Part shown: one piece after another, positions 7,330-8,301 of the stretch | How positions within the stretch are numbered: the stretch's first letter is position 1 | Layout: the number at the start of each line of letters is the position of its first letter | Source: Deltaproteobacteria bacterium | Lineage (GTDB): Bacteria > Myxococcota_A > UBA9160 > SZUA-336 | DNA length: 8,301 nucleotides | NCBI GenBank assembly: GCA_030665705.1 | Contig: DAOUZG010000068.1 | Coordinates: 1-8,301 of the forward strand | Reading direction: 5' to 3' | The notes under the pieces: generated by a model | The model's input: the letters and a program-made list of their open reading frames with translations, nothing else | Told to the model about the DNA's origin: nothing | Database searches by the model: none | Translations under genes and position numbers: made by a program

Positions 7330-8252
7330 TTCACGCGGTCCTGATGGGGGATCCCAGCCACTTCGCCGTCGTCGGCGGAGCCAACCCCCACACGCGTGAT
7401 CGGTGGGGGCGCCGAAAGACGGTGGACCGCGATCTGGCGATTCGTCAGTGGCGCCACCTCCGCGACCTCCTGCGCGATCTGGGGCTACACGTTCACGTGA
7501 TCCCACCCGACCCGCGCCATCCGGGCCTCGTCTACCCGGCCAATGCAGGCATTCGGATTGTAGACGATTTCGTGCTGTCTAATTTAATCCCGACTCGCGA
7601 AGGCGAACTCCCCACCTACCGGCACGAGGTCGAGTCGCTCGGACTTCAATGCCATACTCTCGCGAGCCGATTCGAGGGTGAGGCGGATCTCTTTCCGGCG
7701 GGGGAGGTCTACCTCTCCACGTGCGGAGAGATCCAGTCGCAGCGCTTCGTTCCCCGGCTTGGCTGGCCCCCCTGGCGAAGGGTCTACGGCTTCCGGAGCG
7801 AGCCAGCCGCGCTCGAGGAGATCCAGAGACGCTTCCCGTTCGACCGGGAGGCGCTTCCGCTGAGGCTCGTCGACGAGCGCTACTACCATGGCGACACCTG
7901 TTTGTGTTCATTCGGCCCCGAGCGCCGGTTCCTGCTGGCGTATCTTTCGGCGCTGGCTCCCGAGTCTGCCGACCTCCTGCGCAAGCAGTTCCGGGAGCGA
8001 TTGATCCAGCTCCCTGCAGACGATGCGGAGACCTACGCGGCGAACTCCTTCCATCTCGAGCTCAACGGCGAGTCGATCCTCGTGATGCCGAAGGGGATCT
8101 CCACCTGCCTCGAGGAATCCGTCCGCTCGCGCGATGCCCGCGTGATCAAGGTCGACGTCTCCGAGTTCAAGAAGAAGGGCGGCGGCTCGGTCAAGTGCAT
8201 GGTGGCCGATCTGGGGGAAATCCCAAAGTTTTCGGTGAATTGCACCGACTAA
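7317..8252 (+). CDS. Pentein-fold guanidine-modifying hydrolase (DDAH/arginine deiminase-like), candidate AstB replacement
   Basis: The 311-aa product belongs to the amidinotransferase/DDAH/arginine deiminase superfamily, which attacks guanidinium groups through a cysteine nucleophile. Seen: an N-terminal VLMGDPSHF strand, VDRDLAIRQW, LVYPANAG with N76, FEGEADLF with candidate catalytic E120 and D124, the histidine H191 in YYHGDTCLC, and the nucleophile C294 in GGGSVKCMV. It is far shorter than classical AstB (about 440 aa), which is itself a pentein-fold enzyme with a Cys-His-Glu site, and its motifs look closer to DDAH-like proteins. The ATG overlaps the end of astD by 13 nt. Placed last in an ast cluster without astB, it is inferred to act on N-succinylarginine, either hydrolysing it to succinylornithine, CO2 and ammonia or only deiminating it to succinylcitrulline. 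It could instead act on free arginine or methylarginines. The acidic residue common before the VF-x-AN motif of DDAHs is glycine here (PGLVYPAN). Family firm, substrate inferred. Confidence 0.85.
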   Translation: MADLVHAVLMGDPSHFAVVGGANPHTRDRWGRRKTVDRDLAIRQWRHLRDLLRDLGLHVHVIPPDPRHPGLVYPANAGIRIVDDFVLSNLIPTREGELPTYRHEVESLGLQCHTLASRFEGEADLFPAGEVYLSTCGEIQSQRFVPRLGWPPWRRVYGFRSEPAALEEIQRRFPFDREALPLRLVDERYYHGDTCLCSFGPERRFLLAYLSALAPESADLLRKQFRERLIQLPADDAETYAANSFHLELNGESILVMPKGISTCLEESVRSRDARVIKVDVSEFKKKGGGSVKCMVADLGEIPKFSVNCTD

Positions 8253-8254
8253 TG

Positions 8255-8285
8255 CGCCTGCGTGATACGTAGACTCGCAGAGGCG
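8255..8285 (+). terminator. Possible weak terminator hairpin after the ast cluster
   Basis: Just after the final stop, CGCCT GCG (8255-8262) can pair with CGC (8276-8278) and AGGCG (8281-8285) with a 2-nt bulge and a 13-nt loop. Only TGTTA follows, not a T-run, and the window ends soon after. If it is not a terminator, the operon may continue (for example with the missing astC). Confidence 0.25.
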
Positions 8286-8301
8286 TGTTACCGGCCACGG
8301 C

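Overview
This is a GC-rich bacterial window with dense, plausible protein-coding genes and no sign of insertion sequences, phage genes, tRNA/rRNA genes or CRISPR arrays. An F420:NADP oxidoreductase shows that the host probably makes or uses coenzyme F420. A class II (B12-dependent) ribonucleotide reductase shows use of adenosylcobalamin. With an arginine succinyltransferase gene cluster added, this suggests an uncultivated high-GC lineage (for example Gemmatimonadota, Acidobacteriota, Eisenbacteria or Rokubacteria-like), but the sequence alone does not settle the phylum.

Layout. On the minus strand, positions 1-1767 hold the N-terminal 589 residues of NrdJ, which runs off the left edge. Its upstream region (1768-2168, about 400 bp without a gene) is the most interesting non-coding part. 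It holds two NrdR-box-like sites 31 bp apart (1979-2025), followed toward nrdJ by a leader that can fold into a hairpin plus a three-way junction (1801-1917) just before the Shine-Dalgarno sequence and start codon. Upstream of that, also on the minus strand, is npdG (2169-2858). A 202-bp divergent region with two very GC-rich perfect hairpins separates it from the plus-strand genes.

On the plus strand, a small DUF971 gene (3061-3390) is followed by four tightly packed genes: an M20-family deacylase, astA, astD and a pentein-fold guanidine-modifying hydrolase. Their ends overlap by 13, 8 and 13 nt, so translational coupling is likely.

How the genes work together. AstA succinylates arginine and AstD oxidises succinylglutamate semialdehyde, so the core of the ammonia-producing arginine succinyltransferase (AST) pathway is present. 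The usual AstB (succinylarginine dihydrolase, about 440 aa) and AstE (M14-family desuccinylase) are absent. In their place the cluster carries a 311-aa DDAH/arginine-deiminase-like enzyme and an M20 deacylase. I infer that these replace AstB and AstE. The aminotransferase AstC is not in the window. The left half (DNA precursor synthesis, F420/NADPH exchange) is functionally separate from the AST half.
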